Assembly (NCBI GenBank): GCA_035530195.1
Contig: DATKVG010000064.1
Coordinates: 1-32,086 of the forward strand
Direction of reading: 5' to 3'
Length of the DNA stretch: 32,086 bases
Origin: JAPLKX01 sp035530195
GTDB lineage: Bacteria > Hydrogenedentota > Hydrogenedentia > Hydrogenedentales > SLHB01
In this document: positions 31,005 to 32,086 of the stretch, piece by piece
Layout: each line of letters opens with the position of its first letter
Position numbering within the stretch: the stretch's first letter is position 1
Notes under the pieces: model-generated
Told to the model about the DNA's origin: nothing
What the model saw: only the letters and a program-made list of their open reading frames with translations
Databases searched by the model: none
Program-made: the position numbers and the translations under genes

Positions 31005-32086
31005 TTACCGCGCGGCCTGCTCCTGGAAGGCCTCCACGTACACCTCCAGGCCCGGAAAGTCCTGCATCTCTACTTCCACCGTCTCTGTATGAACCTGCTT
31101 GCCAACCTCTTCGAGAGGCACGTCTTCGGCAAGCATCCAGCCCGTCATGGCCGCGCCCAGCGATGTGCCTTCCTTCATCTTGGCGATCAGAAAGATCTGT
31201 TCCGGGCACAGGGCCGCCAGGATCTGACAGTAGGCGGTGTTTTTGGCAAACCCGCCTTCGATAAACACGGTCGTGCCCGCGCCCGCGCCGCACGTGGTCA
31301 ACATCTTGGCGGTGGCAATGGCCAGCGCAACGTTCAGCGCACCGTTGTACGCCTGGCCGAGACCGTCAAGCTGCGGGCTCGGCGCCTGCCGGAGGTCCTT
31401 GAGCGCGTAAACCGAGTTGCCGTCGACGACCCGCGGGGTTGCACCGGGAAACGCCGACGCGCTCGGGAGAACCCCCGGAATAACGAACAGCTTCCGCTCC
31501 CGGATCACGTCCTCCACGACCTCGGCGCTCGAGTGGTCGGGCAGGCTCGTGAAACCCCGGAACGTGTCGTATTCCATGCCGGCAGGGAAAATGCACGTGC
31601 GGACGGGCCGGTTGAACACATCGAGGTTGAAGAATACCCGCCCCTCGATTTCAGCCGGCGTCAGTTCGAGCGTGTCGGACGGCCGCATCATTACACACCA
31701 CGTCCCGGTCGAATTCAGCAGGAAGTCTGAATGGCCCTGCGCCAGGTACGGGACCAGGTTGGCGTTCGAGTCGTGGATGCCGTACGTCACGGGGCAGTTG
31801 CGGGAGAGCCCGCATTCGGCCGCAATTTCGCGGCGGACTGCCCCCAGGCATGACCACGGGCTGCCCAAATTGGCCGGGAACAGCCGGTCGGCGCCCAAAT
31901 CAAGGCCTATCTCACTCCATGTTTTCTCGCGGAAGTTCCACAGGTAGGTGTGGTTGCCAAGATACGTGGGCTCGACGGCCATCCCGCCGGTCAGTTCGTA
32001 ACCCAGGTAGGAGTTGTAGAACAGGGCGTGCCGTACGCGCGACCAGACTTCCGGCAGGCGCGTCTTGACGAAGTACATCTGTTTGC
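31005..32086 (-). CDS. FGGY-family carbohydrate kinase, C-terminal part (5' end beyond the window)
   Basis: About 360 residues of a sugar kinase; the reading frame stays open to the window edge, so the N-terminal ATPase half-lobe is missing here. Motifs: YGIHDSNANLVPYL and LLNSTGTWCVMM (the FGGY D-x-N/GT region), AGMEYDTFRGF, then GTTVFIEGGFAKNTAYCQIL and MKEGTSLGAAMTGWM (ADP-binding end). The family phosphorylates sugars such as rhamnulose, fuculose, xylulose or glycerol. The HDSNAN/NSTGTW pattern is closest to rhamnulokinase- or fuculokinase-like members. It could act in rhamnose catabolism together with the GH106-like enzyme, but they are 17 kb apart. Confidence 0.85.
   Translation of the reverse strand, partial: KQMYFVKTRLPEVWSRVRHALFYNSYLGYELTGGMAVEPTYLGNHTYLWNFREKTWSEIGLDLGADRLFPANLGSPWSCLGAVRREIAAECGLSRNCPVTYGIHDSNANLVPYLAQGHSDFLLNSTGTWCVMMRPSDTLELTPAEIEGRVFFNLDVFNRPVRTCIFPAGMEYDTFRGFTSLPDHSSAEVVEDVIRERKLFVIPGVLPSASAFPGATPRVVDGNSVYALKDLRQAPSPQLDGLGQAYNGALNVALAIATAKMLTTCGAGAGTTVFIEGGFAKNTAYCQILAALCPEQIFLIAKMKEGTSLGAAMTGWMLAEDVPLEEVGKQVHTETVEVEMQDFPGLEVYVEAFQEQAAR

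Overview
The window looks like a high-GC, Gram-negative, free-living bacterium of the PVC/Hydrogenedentota/Planctomycetota type. This is an inference from gene content, not a measured placement. The clues are Gfo/Idh/MocA oxidoreductases, sugar-phosphate isomerases, a uroporphyrinogen-decarboxylase-like protein, a GH106 glycosidase, an AlkP-superfamily protein beside ATP sulfurylase, an FGGY sugar kinase, many multihaem cytochromes, and GC-rich palindromic intergenic repeats.

Layout. 1-8310: a double cyclic-nucleotide-binding protein; a sugar oxidoreductase plus TIM-barrel isomerase pair behind a promoter/operator-like site; a class I methyltransferase; the rplM-rpsI ribosomal pair with promoter, leader hairpin and terminator; an M28 peptidase homologue; an alanine dehydrogenase remnant that keeps only its two ends; and a URO-D family protein. 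8332-13772: a secreted metallophosphoesterase divergent from a large secreted GH106-like glycosidase. 13922-25387: a multihaem cytochrome region. It holds a 4-haem c554-like protein, a NapC/NirT-like inner-membrane 6-haem protein, a decahaem OmcA/MtrC-like lipoprotein, and on the other strand a 6-haem lipoprotein, a beta-barrel porin candidate and a 14-haem lipoprotein. Together these have the parts of an extracellular electron-transfer conduit (quinol pool, periplasm, porin-cytochrome complex, cell surface). 25604-29612: a tight leftward operon of ATP sulfurylase, AlkP-family hydrolase, a small unknown protein and a glycosyltransferase. 29928-30891: a DUF134 regulator and a NifX-like protein behind a promoter whose spacer and -10 are covered by a perfect palindrome. 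31005-end: the C-terminal part of an FGGY carbohydrate kinase, cut by the window edge.

The most promising findings are the electron conduit (40 haem motifs in five proteins, plus one atypical motif) and a recurring pattern of genes that have lost their middle or 5' part: alanine dehydrogenase, the end of cytochrome-c biogenesis protein CcsA joined to an unrelated truncated ORF, a histidine-kinase C-terminus, and perhaps a LuxR regulator and an APS-kinase-like protein. These are either real deletions or assembly joins, and read mapping over the junctions would tell which. Intergenic regions carry several families of short palindromes.
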